42,181 bases of DNA. Source: Gemmatimonadaceae bacterium (GTDB lineage Bacteria > Latescibacterota > UBA2968 > UBA8231). Both the position numbers and the translations under genes were made by a program. This document shows, one piece after another, positions 15,853-26,115 of the stretch (within the stretch, counting starts at the first letter, position 1; every line of letters starts with the position of its first letter). The notes beneath the pieces were generated by a model, which was not told the origin of the DNA, did no database searches, and saw nothing but the letters and a program-made list of their open reading frames with translations. The DNA lies in contig PBSR01000245.1 of assembly GCA_002726335.1 (NCBI GenBank), positions 1-42,181 on the forward strand, written 5' to 3'.

Positions 15853-17091
15853 ATGACCGATCAGATGCACACCGTCGAGCAGGCCCTTGCTGCCGTGCTC
15901 GAGCGCATCCGTCCCCTTGGTGTGGAGCGTGTTCCCCTCACCGCTGCCGTCGGCAGGCTGCTGGCCACCGATGTCTCGGCCCCGTACGACAACCCACCTC
16001 ACGACAACTCCGCCATGGACGGTTTCGCCCTCCGCTGCGCCGATATCGTTGACGCTGGGGCGACATCGCCGGTGAGCCTTCGGATCGTCGAGGACATCCC
16101 CGCCGGCAAGGTGCCACAACAGACCGTCGGCGCCGGCCAGGCCAGCCGGATCATGACGGGTGCCCTTGTGCCGGAGGGCGCCGATTCGGTGATCCGCGTC
16201 GAGGACACCAGGGACCACGGCGATCGTGTCGACATTCTCGAGGCTGCCGACGGCGAAGGTGAAAACGTGCGCTGTCGCGGGGAGGACATGAAGCAGGGCG
16301 ACGCCCTGATGGCCGCCGGCACGGAACTGGGACCAGGAGAGATCGGCGTACTCGCTGCCGTGCAGCAGCCCTACGTCACCGTCGGCCGTCGGCCTTCGGT
16401 TGCCATCCTGTCCTCCGGCGACGAGTTGGTCGAGGTCGGTGACAGCCGCGGCCCGGGGCAGATCGTCAACAGCAATACACCCGCCCTCGGCGCCGTCGCC
16501 CGAGCCTGCGGCGCCGACCCGGTACTGTCGCCCATCGCCGCCGATACCGAACCGGCCATCCGGGCTTCCATCGAGGCCGCCATAGGCTGCGACTTCATCG
16601 TCTCTTCAGGGGGCGTCAGCGTCGGCGACTACGACTATGTGAAGAAGGTCCTGACAGATCTCGGCGCCGAGGAGATTCTGTGGCGCGTGGCCATGAAGCC
16701 GGGGAAGCCGCTGTACTTCAGTCTGCTCCAGGGGACGCCCTACTTCGGCTTACCCGGCAATCCGGTATCGAGCCTGGTCTCTTTCCTGCAGTTCGTTCGT
16801 CCCGCCCTCCGCAAGGCGTCAGGCTACCCCGAGTCCGACTGGCCCCTGCCGCAGAGCACCGCCCGTATCGAGCACGACCTGGTCAACGAGGGCGGACGCC
16901 GCAACTTCCTGCGGGCCCGCCTCCGCCTCGACGGTGATGGCCGCCTCACGGCCAGTACCGCCCATCGGGCCCAGGGCTCCCACATGATGACCTCCATGCT
17001 CGGCGCCAACGGCTTCGTCGTGCTCGAACCGGGGCAGACAACCGTGGCGGGCGACTCGGTGGCGGTCCAGATCATCGGCGACCTGACCTGA
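15853..17091 (+). CDS. moeA: Molybdopterin molybdotransferase MoeA
   Basis: A 412-residue MoeA. It inserts molybdate into adenylylated molybdopterin, the last general step of molybdenum cofactor synthesis. Motifs in order are NPPHDNSAMDGFAL (domain I), a central segment with SRIMTGALVPEGADSVI, the catalytic-domain motif ILSSGDELVE, and SSGGVSVGDYD followed by MKPGKPLYF. The C-terminal domain IV is complete. No other cofactor genes are in the window, so the remaining moa/mog genes must lie elsewhere. ATG at 15853 follows GGGGGAGG. It converges on the aldolase gene with a 34-nt gap. Confidence 0.96.
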   Translation: MTDQMHTVEQALAAVLERIRPLGVERVPLTAAVGRLLATDVSAPYDNPPHDNSAMDGFALRCADIVDAGATSPVSLRIVEDIPAGKVPQQTVGAGQASRIMTGALVPEGADSVIRVEDTRDHGDRVDILEAADGEGENVRCRGEDMKQGDALMAAGTELGPGEIGVLAAVQQPYVTVGRRPSVAILSSGDELVEVGDSRGPGQIVNSNTPALGAVARACGADPVLSPIAADTEPAIRASIEAAIGCDFIVSSGGVSVGDYDYVKKVLTDLGAEEILWRVAMKPGKPLYFSLLQGTPYFGLPGNPVSSLVSFLQFVRPALRKASGYPESDWPLPQSTARIEHDLVNEGGRRNFLRARLRLDGDGRLTASTAHRAQGSHMMTSMLGANGFVVLEPGQTTVAGDSVAVQIIGDLT

Positions 17092-17125
17092 GCCACCCTC
17101 AGCAGTCGCTACCTGCGGATCCCTC

Positions 17126-18070
17126 TCACGCCGGCTCAAAGTCAGCGATCGGTCCTGCCTCTGTGGCCAGCAGCACCTCCAGTTTTCCCGCCGTGGCCAG
17201 AGCCGAACGAAGGCGTTCCCGCTCTTGCAGCGTCAACTGACTCACCGGTTCGCGTGGTGGTCCCGCCGGCAGACCCAGCAGTTCGAGACCGGTCTTGAGC
17301 ATGGCGGGAAAGGTGCCAAGAGAAAAAGCCTGGCGCAGGGGTGCCAGGCGGCGCTGATACTCGATGGCACCGGCCAGATCGCCGGCCGCATGCCGCTCGT
17401 AGATCCCCACACTCAGTTCCGGTGCCAGATTGGCACTGGCGGCGATGGCGCCGACCGCACCCTGCGCCAAGGCGGCATAGATCAGAGTGTCGCGGCCCAT
17501 GAGCACGCGGAAGTCATCCGGTGTGCGCCGCAGGTACTCCGCCGTCTGCGAGAAGTTGCCGGAGCTATCCTTGATCCCGGCGATATGATCGACTTCGGTG
17601 GCCAGGCGCTCGACGAGGGTCGGCGACAGATCGTTTCCCGTTCGATCCGGATTGGTGTAGAGCAGCACCGGCAGATCGACAGCATCAGCGATGGCGCGGT
17701 AGTATCGATACATCTCCTCATCGCTCGGCGCGATGAAGAGAGGCGTCAGCACCGACAGGGCGTCAGCACCGGCCTTCTCGGCCTCTCGTGCCAGCTGCAC
17801 GGCCTCCGTTGTCGTATTGGCACAGGTTCCCGCATACACCGGCACCCGCCCGGCAACGTGATCGACGCTCCATTCGAAGATCTGCTTCTTCTCCGCCACC
17901 GACAGGGCCCAGAACTCGCCAGCCGTGCCCACGGTGAAAATGCCGTGAACTCCCTGCGCGATCAGGTGGTCGATCAACTGCCGAAACCCCTGCTCGTCGA
18001 GTTGACCGTCTGCATGCATCGGGGATACCAGAGCGGGGATGATGCCCTTGATAAATCCCGTACCCAGCAT
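17126..18070 (-). CDS. DapA/NanA-family aldolase
   Basis: A 314-residue TIM-barrel class I aldolase of the dihydrodipicolinate synthase / N-acetylneuraminate lyase superfamily. Features are VGTAGEFWALS (GTxGE pyruvate-carboxylate site), Y138 in LLYTNPDRTG, and Schiff-base K167 in HIAGIKDSSGNF. The spacing resembles E. coli DapA (Y133, K161). Members act on lysine precursors or 2-keto-3-deoxy sugar acids. With no lysine gene nearby and many sugar enzymes around, a catabolic role is likelier, though unproven. I chose the ATG at 18070 over a start 21 nt upstream because GGAGGAGG lies just before it. Confidence 0.9.
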   Translation of the reverse strand: MLGTGFIKGIIPALVSPMHADGQLDEQGFRQLIDHLIAQGVHGIFTVGTAGEFWALSVAEKKQIFEWSVDHVAGRVPVYAGTCANTTTEAVQLAREAEKAGADALSVLTPLFIAPSDEEMYRYYRAIADAVDLPVLLYTNPDRTGNDLSPTLVERLATEVDHIAGIKDSSGNFSQTAEYLRRTPDDFRVLMGRDTLIYAALAQGAVGAIAASANLAPELSVGIYERHAAGDLAGAIEYQRRLAPLRQAFSLGTFPAMLKTGLELLGLPAGPPREPVSQLTLQERERLRSALATAGKLEVLLATEAGPIADFEPA

Positions 18071-18150
18071 GTCCCTCCTCCTCCCAGCCATTGACTCCGC
18101 GCCCCGCGGCGTCCGCAGCCGTTGACCGTCCCATGCAACGTGCGTGCCAT

Positions 18151-18166
18151 CCGTGCCGCGGCACGG
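18151..18166. promoter_or_regulatory. Perfect 16-bp palindrome upstream of the aldolase gene
   Basis: CCGTGCCGCGGCACGG is a perfect inverted repeat 81 nt before the aldolase start and 72 nt after the beta-barrel stop, both on the minus strand. It could be an operator for the aldolase gene or a GC-rich transcription stop for the upstream operon. No T tract follows on either strand. Confidence 0.35.
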
Positions 18167-18237
18167 TTACCCGGTGGCAGGCCGGCGGCGGGACATGGCG
18201 GTCGCGACTTCCTCCGTGCGTATGCGACAGAGGCGTC

Positions 18238-19377
18238 TCAGAAGTGCCTGGTGAGAATGGCGAGCAGGCCGTCGCTGCGGCTCCCGAGCTCCGAGTCGGC
18301 TGCCCCGGCATACCACTGGGCAGCGAGGCGGACGTCAAGGCTCTGACCAGCGTCCCAGAACAGTGTCGGCTGTAGTAACCGGGAGCCGTCGTCGATGTTG
18401 GCCAGACCCGTGATCGCCAGTCTCAACAGCGGATGGGCCAGCCCCGTCGCCGTGATCGCTGCGTACCGCCGCGCCAGGGTGAGTCGATGCCCGCGCACCA
18501 GGCCGAGCCAGTCGTAGCCGGCGGGGTCTGACGAGCCGGATCCGTCGAAGTGAATTTCGGCGGACAGAGCCACGTTGTGCCAGGCCCACCCGTGCGCCGC
18601 GCCGAGGGTGGCCCGCACATCGTCGAACCCCTCGAAGAGCATCTCGCCACGAAGGCCGGTCTCCCCCACGTCGCCAGCGACGGAACCGCCCGCCGACAGG
18701 CCTCGCCGGAAATGACCGACGACGACACCGGCGTCATACCCTCCTGCATGGGTCCGTAGACGAGCGCCGGTGCGATCTCCACCCGGGTCGTGGATCGCCT
18801 CGACGCTGGACAGACGACCCAGCGGCACACTGACCCGCACCGCGTCGATCCCGGGGCGTTCGTCCCTGTCAAACTCGGCCGGGGCGAAGGGAGCAAACTG
18901 GTCCAGGGGTCGGAATATCTCGGATACGCCCCAGGCGACGCGCTGACGCCCAGCGGTAATGACCACGCGGCGACCGTAGTACTGCCCGTACAGCCTGTCG
19001 ATGGTATGACGGGCGACAAGGTCGTCCCGGTCGACGAGCACCTGTGTCAGGTCGCCCCACTGCTCGGCGGCCGCGCCCCTGGCGAAAGCGCGACGCACGA
19101 TGTCATTGTCTATCAGGGAGCCGGCGGCCAGCGCCAGCTCGGCATCGACGCCCACCGTCCATCGTGGGGTGGCGAACCAGCGGAGTTTGCCCCGCAGCCG
19201 CCCGGTGTTGGCCCACTCCCGTGGCTGCGACTCCAGGCTGGCGGAGTCCTTGACGTAACCTCGCAGGGCGTGGTCCCACGACACGCCGCTGGCCCCGACG
19301 ACGCTGCCGAGAAGCAGGAACCAGGCGACCCATGAGACCGGCCGGTTCGAAGCTGGGTTAATCCCGACGTTCGTCAC
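18238..19377 (-). CDS. Predicted outer-membrane beta-barrel protein
   Basis: A 379-residue protein with an N-terminal hydrophobic signal (VSWVAWFLLLGSVVGASG). The rest is alternating amphipathic beta-strand sequence with many Gly, Arg and Asp turns. It ends in phenylalanine (LTRHF), the C-terminal signature read by the BAM complex. The central segment GRQRVAWGVSEIFRPLDQFAPFAP recalls porin-like barrels with a strand-turn-strand near the plug. Family not certain. Start is GTG at 19377, overlapping the ATPase gene by 20 nt. As the last gene of the five-gene set it would supply the outer-membrane part of an envelope-spanning path. Confidence 0.75.
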   Translation of the reverse strand: MTNVGINPASNRPVSWVAWFLLLGSVVGASGVSWDHALRGYVKDSASLESQPREWANTGRLRGKLRWFATPRWTVGVDAELALAAGSLIDNDIVRRAFARGAAAEQWGDLTQVLVDRDDLVARHTIDRLYGQYYGRRVVITAGRQRVAWGVSEIFRPLDQFAPFAPAEFDRDERPGIDAVRVSVPLGRLSSVEAIHDPGGDRTGARLRTHAGGYDAGVVVGHFRRGLSAGGSVAGDVGETGLRGEMLFEGFDDVRATLGAAHGWAWHNVALSAEIHFDGSGSSDPAGYDWLGLVRGHRLTLARRYAAITATGLAHPLLRLAITGLANIDDGSRLLQPTLFWDAGQSLDVRLAAQWYAGAADSELGSRSDGLLAILTRHF

Positions 19378-20068
19378 CGACGACGGTACCGTCGCGCAGT
19401 TGCACGAGGCGGCGGGCGCGCTCCATGACCACGCTGTCGTGGGTGGAGAACAGGAAGGTGATACCCAGCCTGTCGTTCATCTCCCGCATCAAGTCGAGCA
19501 GCGACGACCCGGTATCCGAGTCCAGATTCGCCGTCGGCTCGTCGGCCAGCACGAGGGCGGGTTCGGCGGCGATCGCCCGGGCGACAGCGATCCGCTGCTG
19601 CTGCCCACCCGACATCTGCGCCGGCCGCCGGTGCAGGTAGTCACCGAGACCGACATCGGCGAGGATGGCGGCGGACCGCTCGCGACGCTCCCCCTGCGAC
19701 CGGCCCTGCAGCAGCATGACGAACTCGACGTTCTCCAGTGCCGTCAGCACCGGTACGAGGTTGTAAGCCTGGAAGATGAAACCGATCCGTTCCCGACGAA
19801 GGGTAGACCGCTCGCCCTCGGACATGGTGCCGACATCGCGACCGTCGACGCGGACCCGTCCGCTGTCGGGCACGTCGAGGCAGCCGATCAGGTTCAGCAG
19901 TGTGGTCTTGCCGGAGCCGGAGGGACCGGCGATGGCGGTGAATTCCCCCGCCTCCACCAGTAGGTCGATGCCGCGCAGGGCGTGGGTGCGCACATCATCG
20001 CCGGAGATGTACGTCTTGTGCACGGCGGCGACATCGACGATCGGTGTGTTGATCTGTGTATCAGCCAC
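19358..20068 (-). CDS. ABC transporter ATPase, LolD/MacB type
   Basis: A 236-residue nucleotide-binding subunit of the LolD/MacB/FtsE group, which drives FtsX-type permeases. Walker A is G48-PSGSGKT (48-55), the Q-loop is FIFQAYNLVPVLTALENV, the signature is MSGGQQQR, Walker B is ALVLADEPTANLD, and the switch His is in FLFSTHDS. All catalytic residues are present. The FQAYNL Q-loop and ANLD D-loop are typical of the mechanotransmission class. Start is GTG at 20068 with GGAGG 9 nt upstream, overlapping the permease stop by 8 nt. Confidence 0.96.
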   Translation of the reverse strand: MADTQINTPIVDVAAVHKTYISGDDVRTHALRGIDLLVEAGEFTAIAGPSGSGKTTLLNLIGCLDVPDSGRVRVDGRDVGTMSEGERSTLRRERIGFIFQAYNLVPVLTALENVEFVMLLQGRSQGERRERSAAILADVGLGDYLHRRPAQMSGGQQQRIAVARAIAAEPALVLADEPTANLDSDTGSSLLDLMREMNDRLGITFLFSTHDSVVMERARRLVQLRDGTVVGDERRD

Positions 20069-21314
20069 GACGCATCGCCTCCGCCGGCTGCACGCGGGAG
20101 GCCCGCACCGCCGGCCACAGGGCGCTGAGCATTCCCATCACGAGGACCACGGCCACGGCCTGGGCGCACAGGTCCGGCTGCCACGTCGGCACGATGATGG
20201 CGTCTGAGCCGAAGAGCGAAAGACTCTCGGCAAACATCGAGAGATCCAGACCGTGGCGCAGCCATACCGCATGCAGCGCTGCCATGAGGCAGATGCCGGC
20301 GATAGTACCCAGAATACTGATGAACAGGGCTTCGTAGATCACCAGGCGAAACAGCATCCACCGACCGGTGCCGACGGCCCGCAGAATCCCCAGTTCCCGG
20401 GTGCGCTCGAACACGGCCATCAGCATCGTGTTGATGATGCCGAAGGCGGCGCCGAGAAAGATGATGACCACGTAGATGAGAATCGTGGCCTCGAAGAGAT
20501 CCACCATCTGCACAAGCGTCCGGTTGCCGTCCTGCCAGGTGCGGACCACGTAGCCCTCACGCGCCAGTGCCCCGGCCAGACGGGTCTGCGCCTGTCCCGA
20601 TTCGTCGGTGGCAAGCATGACCGCAACCTGGGACAGATCCTCACCCATGCCGAGCAGGACCTGGGCGTCTTCCACATTGAGAAACACGATGGCCTTGTTC
20701 ATCGCCTCGCTCGGCATACGGAAGATGCCGACGACGCGGTAGACCCCTGATGTCATCTCCGTACCCTCCTGCTCCCGTTCACCGGCCCGGGCCTGGGCCG
20801 TAAGTACCACCTTGTACCCCAGGCCGGCACGCAGTTTGGCCGCCAGCTTCGTACCGATGACGATCTCGCGGCGGCGGGAGGAGCTCTCACCCGTGAGCCA
20901 GTGTCCCTCGACGATCCTTTCCCTGACGCCGGTCATCTCCGCCTCCCGTCCTGCTTCGACTCCCTGGATGCGGACCCCGGCCGAGGCCGTGGCGCTGCGC
21001 GCCAGACCCCCGGAAATGACCCGCGGCGCCCAGCGACGTGTGTCGGGATCCGCCTCGACGGCGGTGATGACATCCGCGGCGGCATCGATGCAGCGGTAGA
21101 CCCCGGGATTGTCGGCAAACCCCGGGTGTTCGATCTGCAGGTGTCCGGCACCGCGCACGACGGCCGTCACCATCTGTCCCATCATGCCGGCCGAGAACAG
21201 GATGACGAACAGCGAGCCGGCGACGCCGATGGCCACGGCGGCCACGACGATGAGGGACCGCCACCGGTTGCGGAACACGTTGCGCCAGGCCGTGCTGGCG
21301 AAGAGGCCCGTCAT
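20061..21314 (-). CDS. FtsX-type ABC transporter permease (second)
   Basis: A 417-residue permease of the LolE/MacB class. One N-terminal helix (LIVVAAVAIGVAGSLFVILFS) is followed by a large periplasmic domain of about 210 residues. Three C-terminal helices follow, the first with the FtsX-type run FLGAAFGIINTMLMAVFERTRELGILRAVG. I chose the ATG at 21314: it overlaps the previous stop by 4 nt (ATGA) and begins at the conserved TAWRNVFRNRWRS start of the family; the longer frame would overlap the first permease by about 100 nt. It probably pairs with the first permease as a LolC/LolE-like heterodimer. Confidence 0.93.
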   Translation of the reverse strand: MTGLFASTAWRNVFRNRWRSLIVVAAVAIGVAGSLFVILFSAGMMGQMVTAVVRGAGHLQIEHPGFADNPGVYRCIDAAADVITAVEADPDTRRWAPRVISGGLARSATASAGVRIQGVEAGREAEMTGVRERIVEGHWLTGESSSRRREIVIGTKLAAKLRAGLGYKVVLTAQARAGEREQEGTEMTSGVYRVVGIFRMPSEAMNKAIVFLNVEDAQVLLGMGEDLSQVAVMLATDESGQAQTRLAGALAREGYVVRTWQDGNRTLVQMVDLFEATILIYVVIIFLGAAFGIINTMLMAVFERTRELGILRAVGTGRWMLFRLVIYEALFISILGTIAGICLMAALHAVWLRHGLDLSMFAESLSLFGSDAIIVPTWQPDLCAQAVAVVLVMGMLSALWPAVRASRVQPAEAMRRG

Positions 21315-22540
21315 CCCATCCGAATCGCATCGACGGGCCGGAAACGCGCCGCCACGACGGCGGGCCATACGGCCACGGTGAGCGTCATGGCCAGCACCAC
21401 GGCCGACCACAGCGCCTGGTCACCGAGATCGACGAGGGCGGCCAGCTCCGGTGCGAAGCCGTATTCCTGGTACATCTCACCGAGGGACTCGAGGGTGATC
21501 GGGTAGCGGCGCAGCCACAGGTTGGCCGCCAGTCCGACGACGTTGCCGGCCACCGCGCCGACGAGGCCGACGAAACCGGCCTCGAGCAGGATGAGTCCCG
21601 CGATCGAACGCCGATGCATACCGACGGCGCCCATCACGCCGAACTCGTGAAAGCGCTCCATGACGCTCATCAGGATCGTCTCGAGGATACCGAAGCCGGC
21701 GATGATGAGCAGCAGGATCAGGAATACCGCTCCCGACGCCTTGTCGAAGGCGATACTCGACATGATATCGGGAATGAGCTCGCGGTAGGTCAGCACGGCC
21801 AGCGGACCCTCGACCAGCTGTTCACGTACTGCCGCCGCTGCCTCGTCCACGTGATGGGCATCGACGAGACGGACATTCACCGACGTCAGGCGATCATCCG
21901 CCCAGAGCTGGTCCTGCAACACGTTCAGAGGCAGATAGACGACGAAGGCGTCGAGTCCCTGATCGCCGGTGGCAAACACGCCGCGCACGGTGTACAGTCC
22001 CGCCGCCGTGGCTCCGTGTCTGCCCTGGGTGAAGTAGACGAGGGTGTCTCCCACCGCCGCCCCCAGGTTTCGCGCCAGGACGGCGCCGAGCACCGCCCCA
22101 TGGCTGTCCTCGTCCGTGAGCCAGGCACCGTCGACCATGTCTTGCGGCACCTTCGACAACAGGGCCTCGCGCGATGGCACGACACCTTCCAGTCGGGCCC
22201 CGGAGGAGGCGTCTTCACCGATCGCCACGAGCGCCTCGGTTGCCAGTTTCGGCGACACGGCGGTGACGCCAGGCAGAGCTTCGAGACGCCCCAGCTTCTC
22301 TGAAGTCACAACGCAGGTGTTGCCCAGTGTCTGCTCGTCCCAGTAGTCGGCGTGCTGCAGCTGCAGGTGGCCGATTCCGAGGCGCACATTGTAGTCGATG
22401 GTCTGCGCGTACGTGCCGAATTGCAGGCCGCGGGTGAATACCGTCAGCCCCAGGGCGAAGGTGATGGCCAGAATGGTAAGGATGGTGCGCCTCGTGTTGC
22501 GCCACAGGTTGCGCCAGGCCATGGCGGGCAGCCAGGTCAA
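21311..22540 (-). CDS. FtsX-type ABC transporter permease (first)
   Basis: A 409-residue permease of the same class as the next gene. It starts MTWLPAMAWRNLWRNTRRT, with one helix at about residues 18-38, a periplasmic domain to about residue 265, and three C-terminal helices. The mechanotransmission segment LLLIIAGFGILETILMSVMERFHEFGVMGAVG is visible. The two permeases are clearly paralogous but divergent, as LolC and LolE are. The ATG overlaps the LolA-like gene stop by 4 nt (ATGA). The likely role is extracting a lipid-linked substrate from the inner membrane rather than pumping through it. Confidence 0.93.
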   Translation of the reverse strand: MTWLPAMAWRNLWRNTRRTILTILAITFALGLTVFTRGLQFGTYAQTIDYNVRLGIGHLQLQHADYWDEQTLGNTCVVTSEKLGRLEALPGVTAVSPKLATEALVAIGEDASSGARLEGVVPSREALLSKVPQDMVDGAWLTDEDSHGAVLGAVLARNLGAAVGDTLVYFTQGRHGATAAGLYTVRGVFATGDQGLDAFVVYLPLNVLQDQLWADDRLTSVNVRLVDAHHVDEAAAAVREQLVEGPLAVLTYRELIPDIMSSIAFDKASGAVFLILLLIIAGFGILETILMSVMERFHEFGVMGAVGMHRRSIAGLILLEAGFVGLVGAVAGNVVGLAANLWLRRYPITLESLGEMYQEYGFAPELAALVDLGDQALWSAVVLAMTLTVAVWPAVVAARFRPVDAIRMG

Positions 22541-23307
22541 CGCGGTCGCTCGAGGTTCCGGCGCGTGAAGGTATCGGCCGGAATCGGCTCGTCGAAGCGC
22601 ATCTGGCGAATCAGCAGCGTCGTCTGGCGGCCGTCCGCCTCTTCGGTCAGAGGCGTGACGATGTAACGCGTCGGAATCGTACGCTTGCCTACCACCTTGA
22701 AGTCGCTGAAGTCCATGCGCCGGATGTGCTGTCCGTCTTCATCCAGAAATACCTGCCGGACGGGCAGAAAATCCTCGCGGCGCGCGTAGTAGAGAATCTG
22801 ACCCCAGACTACGGCCGCGTCGGCACGCGGCGTCGACGTGATCTCATAGACGACGGTGCCAGCTACCTCGGTGGTGTCGGTGACCGCATGGTCGTAGAGA
22901 TCGATGTAGTGTTCGCCGTTGACGATGTCCTCGTTCGTCAGGTCTGAACCCATCCAGCTCTGCGACATCATGGACGAGGGGATCTTCATGCTGCGCTCGA
23001 CGCTCGGCAGGTAGCTCCACATCTCATTGCCGAGCTTCAACGATGCCGAGCCGGCTTCGCGCGGTGGCGACAGGACCCGGACAAAGGCGCGCTCCGAATC
23101 GACGTCCTCCCAGAACCGCAACCGCAGATCGCGCCGCCAGTCGGGATGCACGATCGTCATCTCGTAGACGCCGGTAGCTGTCGAACCGCGCATCTGGGAG
23201 TCGGCCTGCGCCACCATCTGCTTTGCTGTCAGGGCTGAGGCGGCAACAGGCGGCAGCCACAGACAGATGGCGGCAAGGTAGGAGAGGATTTCGTTGCGGC
23301 GACACAT
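22537..23307 (-). CDS. LolA-like outer-membrane lipoprotein-sorting protein
   Basis: A 256-residue exported protein. The signal peptide is ILSYLAAICLWLPPVAASA. The mature part has the LolA-like half-barrel pattern, with the subfamily block NEMWSYLPSVERSMKIPSSM, SQSWMGSDLTNEDI and a closing FSDFKVVGKRTIPTRYIV. Proteins of this type bind lipid or acylated ligands in the periplasm. I chose the ATG at 23307 because AAGGA lies 7 nt before it; a start 24 nt upstream has no Shine-Dalgarno. It is the first gene of the set and is coupled to the first permease by ATGA. The ligand is unknown. Confidence 0.9.
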   Translation of the reverse strand: MCRRNEILSYLAAICLWLPPVAASALTAKQMVAQADSQMRGSTATGVYEMTIVHPDWRRDLRLRFWEDVDSERAFVRVLSPPREAGSASLKLGNEMWSYLPSVERSMKIPSSMMSQSWMGSDLTNEDIVNGEHYIDLYDHAVTDTTEVAGTVVYEITSTPRADAAVVWGQILYYARREDFLPVRQVFLDEDGQHIRRMDFSDFKVVGKRTIPTRYIVTPLTEEADGRQTTLLIRQMRFDEPIPADTFTRRNLERPR

Positions 23308-23379
23308 TCGACGTCCTTTCCTGGGAAACATAGCCTATTTGCCCGCCTGCGTGACCGCTCGAACCGGAGTGCTGACCAC

Positions 23380-23958
23380 ATGAACAGACGTGTCGACATA
23401 CAGTCCCGCCAATTGCTCGCCGATGGTTTCTTCCGGCTGGAGGAGGTCGTGCTGCGACACGAACGGCTCGACGGCAGCATGAGCGAACCCATGTCCCGGA
23501 TGAGCCTGGAGCGCGGCGACGGCGCCGCCATCCTGCTCCACGATCCGGATCGACAAGTGGTCACTCTCGTGCGACAGTTTCGCTATCCCACCTGGGAGCA
23601 TGGGCCAGGCTGGACCCTGGAGCTTGTGGCCGGTGTGATCGAGGCAGGGCGCGAGCCGGAGCACGTGGCCCGCGCCGAGGCCCGGGAAGAGGCCGGATAC
23701 CATGTGAACGAGCTGGAATCCTTGGGTGCGTTCTACCTGACCCCTGGAGGCTCCTCTGAGCGCATCTTCCTCTACTATGCTGCCGTCAACTCGGCGATGC
23801 GGGTAGACGAAGGAGGCGGCCTGGCCCATGAGGGTGAGGACATTGAGATCATCGAAATGGCCGAGGACGATGTCTGGCGCGCGCTGGACGACCACCGGAT
23901 CACGGACGCCAAAACCCTCGTGGGTCTGATGTGGTTGCGGCTGAGGCGGTTTTCCTGA
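23380..23958 (+). CDS. Nudix hydrolase, NudK (GDP-mannose pyrophosphatase)-like
   Basis: A 192-residue Nudix enzyme close to the NudK/AdpP group that splits GDP-mannose or ADP-ribose. Shared features are [50 protein letters not shown] and GEDIEIIEM. The Nudix box reads G-x5-R then AEAREEAGY. The three metal-binding Glu of the REUXEE helix are kept, but the first Glu and the Arg of the consensus are replaced by Arg and Ala. It is divergent from the LolA-like gene (72 nt gap) and 67 nt upstream of the acetyl-CoA synthetase start. Substrate preference cannot be read from sequence alone. Confidence 0.88.
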   Translation: MNRRVDIQSRQLLADGFFRLEEVVLRHERLDGSMSEPMSRMSLERGDGAAILLHDPDRQVVTLVRQFRYPTWEHGPGWTLELVAGVIEAGREPEHVARAEAREEAGYHVNELESLGAFYLTPGGSSERIFLYYAAVNSAMRVDEGGGLAHEGEDIEIIEMAEDDVWRALDDHRITDAKTLVGLMWLRLRRFS

Positions 23959-23980
23959 TACGGTCTTTTTGGGATATTAT
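23952..23980 (+). promoter_or_regulatory. Candidate promoter for the acetyl-CoA synthetase gene
   Basis: TATTAT (23975-23980) matches TATAAT at 5 of 6 positions. A weak -35 TTCCTG lies 17 nt upstream, within the end of the Nudix gene. It predicts a leader of about 40 nt that includes AAGGAG at 24010-24015. Confidence 0.35.
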
Positions 23981-24025
23981 CCGACGACACGACCAGCACG
24001 TTCAACGAGAAGGAGTGATCTCCCC

Positions 24026-25999
<1,974 letters not shown>

Positions 26000-26018
26000 T
26001 TTCGAAGCGGACGTACCG

Positions 26019-26051
26019 GGGGGGGCATCGTCAGCGATGCCTCCCCTTTTT
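26019..26051 (+). terminator. Intrinsic terminator after acs
   Basis: GGGGGGGCATCG and CGATGCCTCCCC form a 12-bp stem with one G-T wobble and loop TCAG, followed directly by five T. It lies 19 nt after the acs stop. Confidence 0.9.
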
Positions 26052-26064
26052 GTGTCTTTTCGTG

Positions 26065-26080
26065 TCCGTACTAGTACGGA
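26065..26080. promoter_or_regulatory. Perfect 16-bp palindrome, possible operator
   Basis: TCCGTACTAGTACGGA is a perfect inverted repeat centred 43 nt before the start of the small coiled-coil gene and 20 nt upstream of a -10-like TATTAG (26101-26106). This puts it over the expected -35 position, where an activator or repressor dimer could bind. The bound factor is unknown. Confidence 0.45.
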
Positions 26081-26115
26081 TGTTCCAGATCCTCGTCTGC
26101 TATTAGCGTAGTTGT

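Noticed and set aside
15199..16218. 339-residue minus-strand frame opposite nfuA and moeA
   Set aside because: Shadow frame spanning two well-supported genes, Asp/Gly/Val/His-rich without motifs.
17088..17102. Small hairpin CTGAG/CTCAG at the moeA-aldolase junction
   Set aside because: Only 5 bp and without a T tract; too weak to call a terminator.
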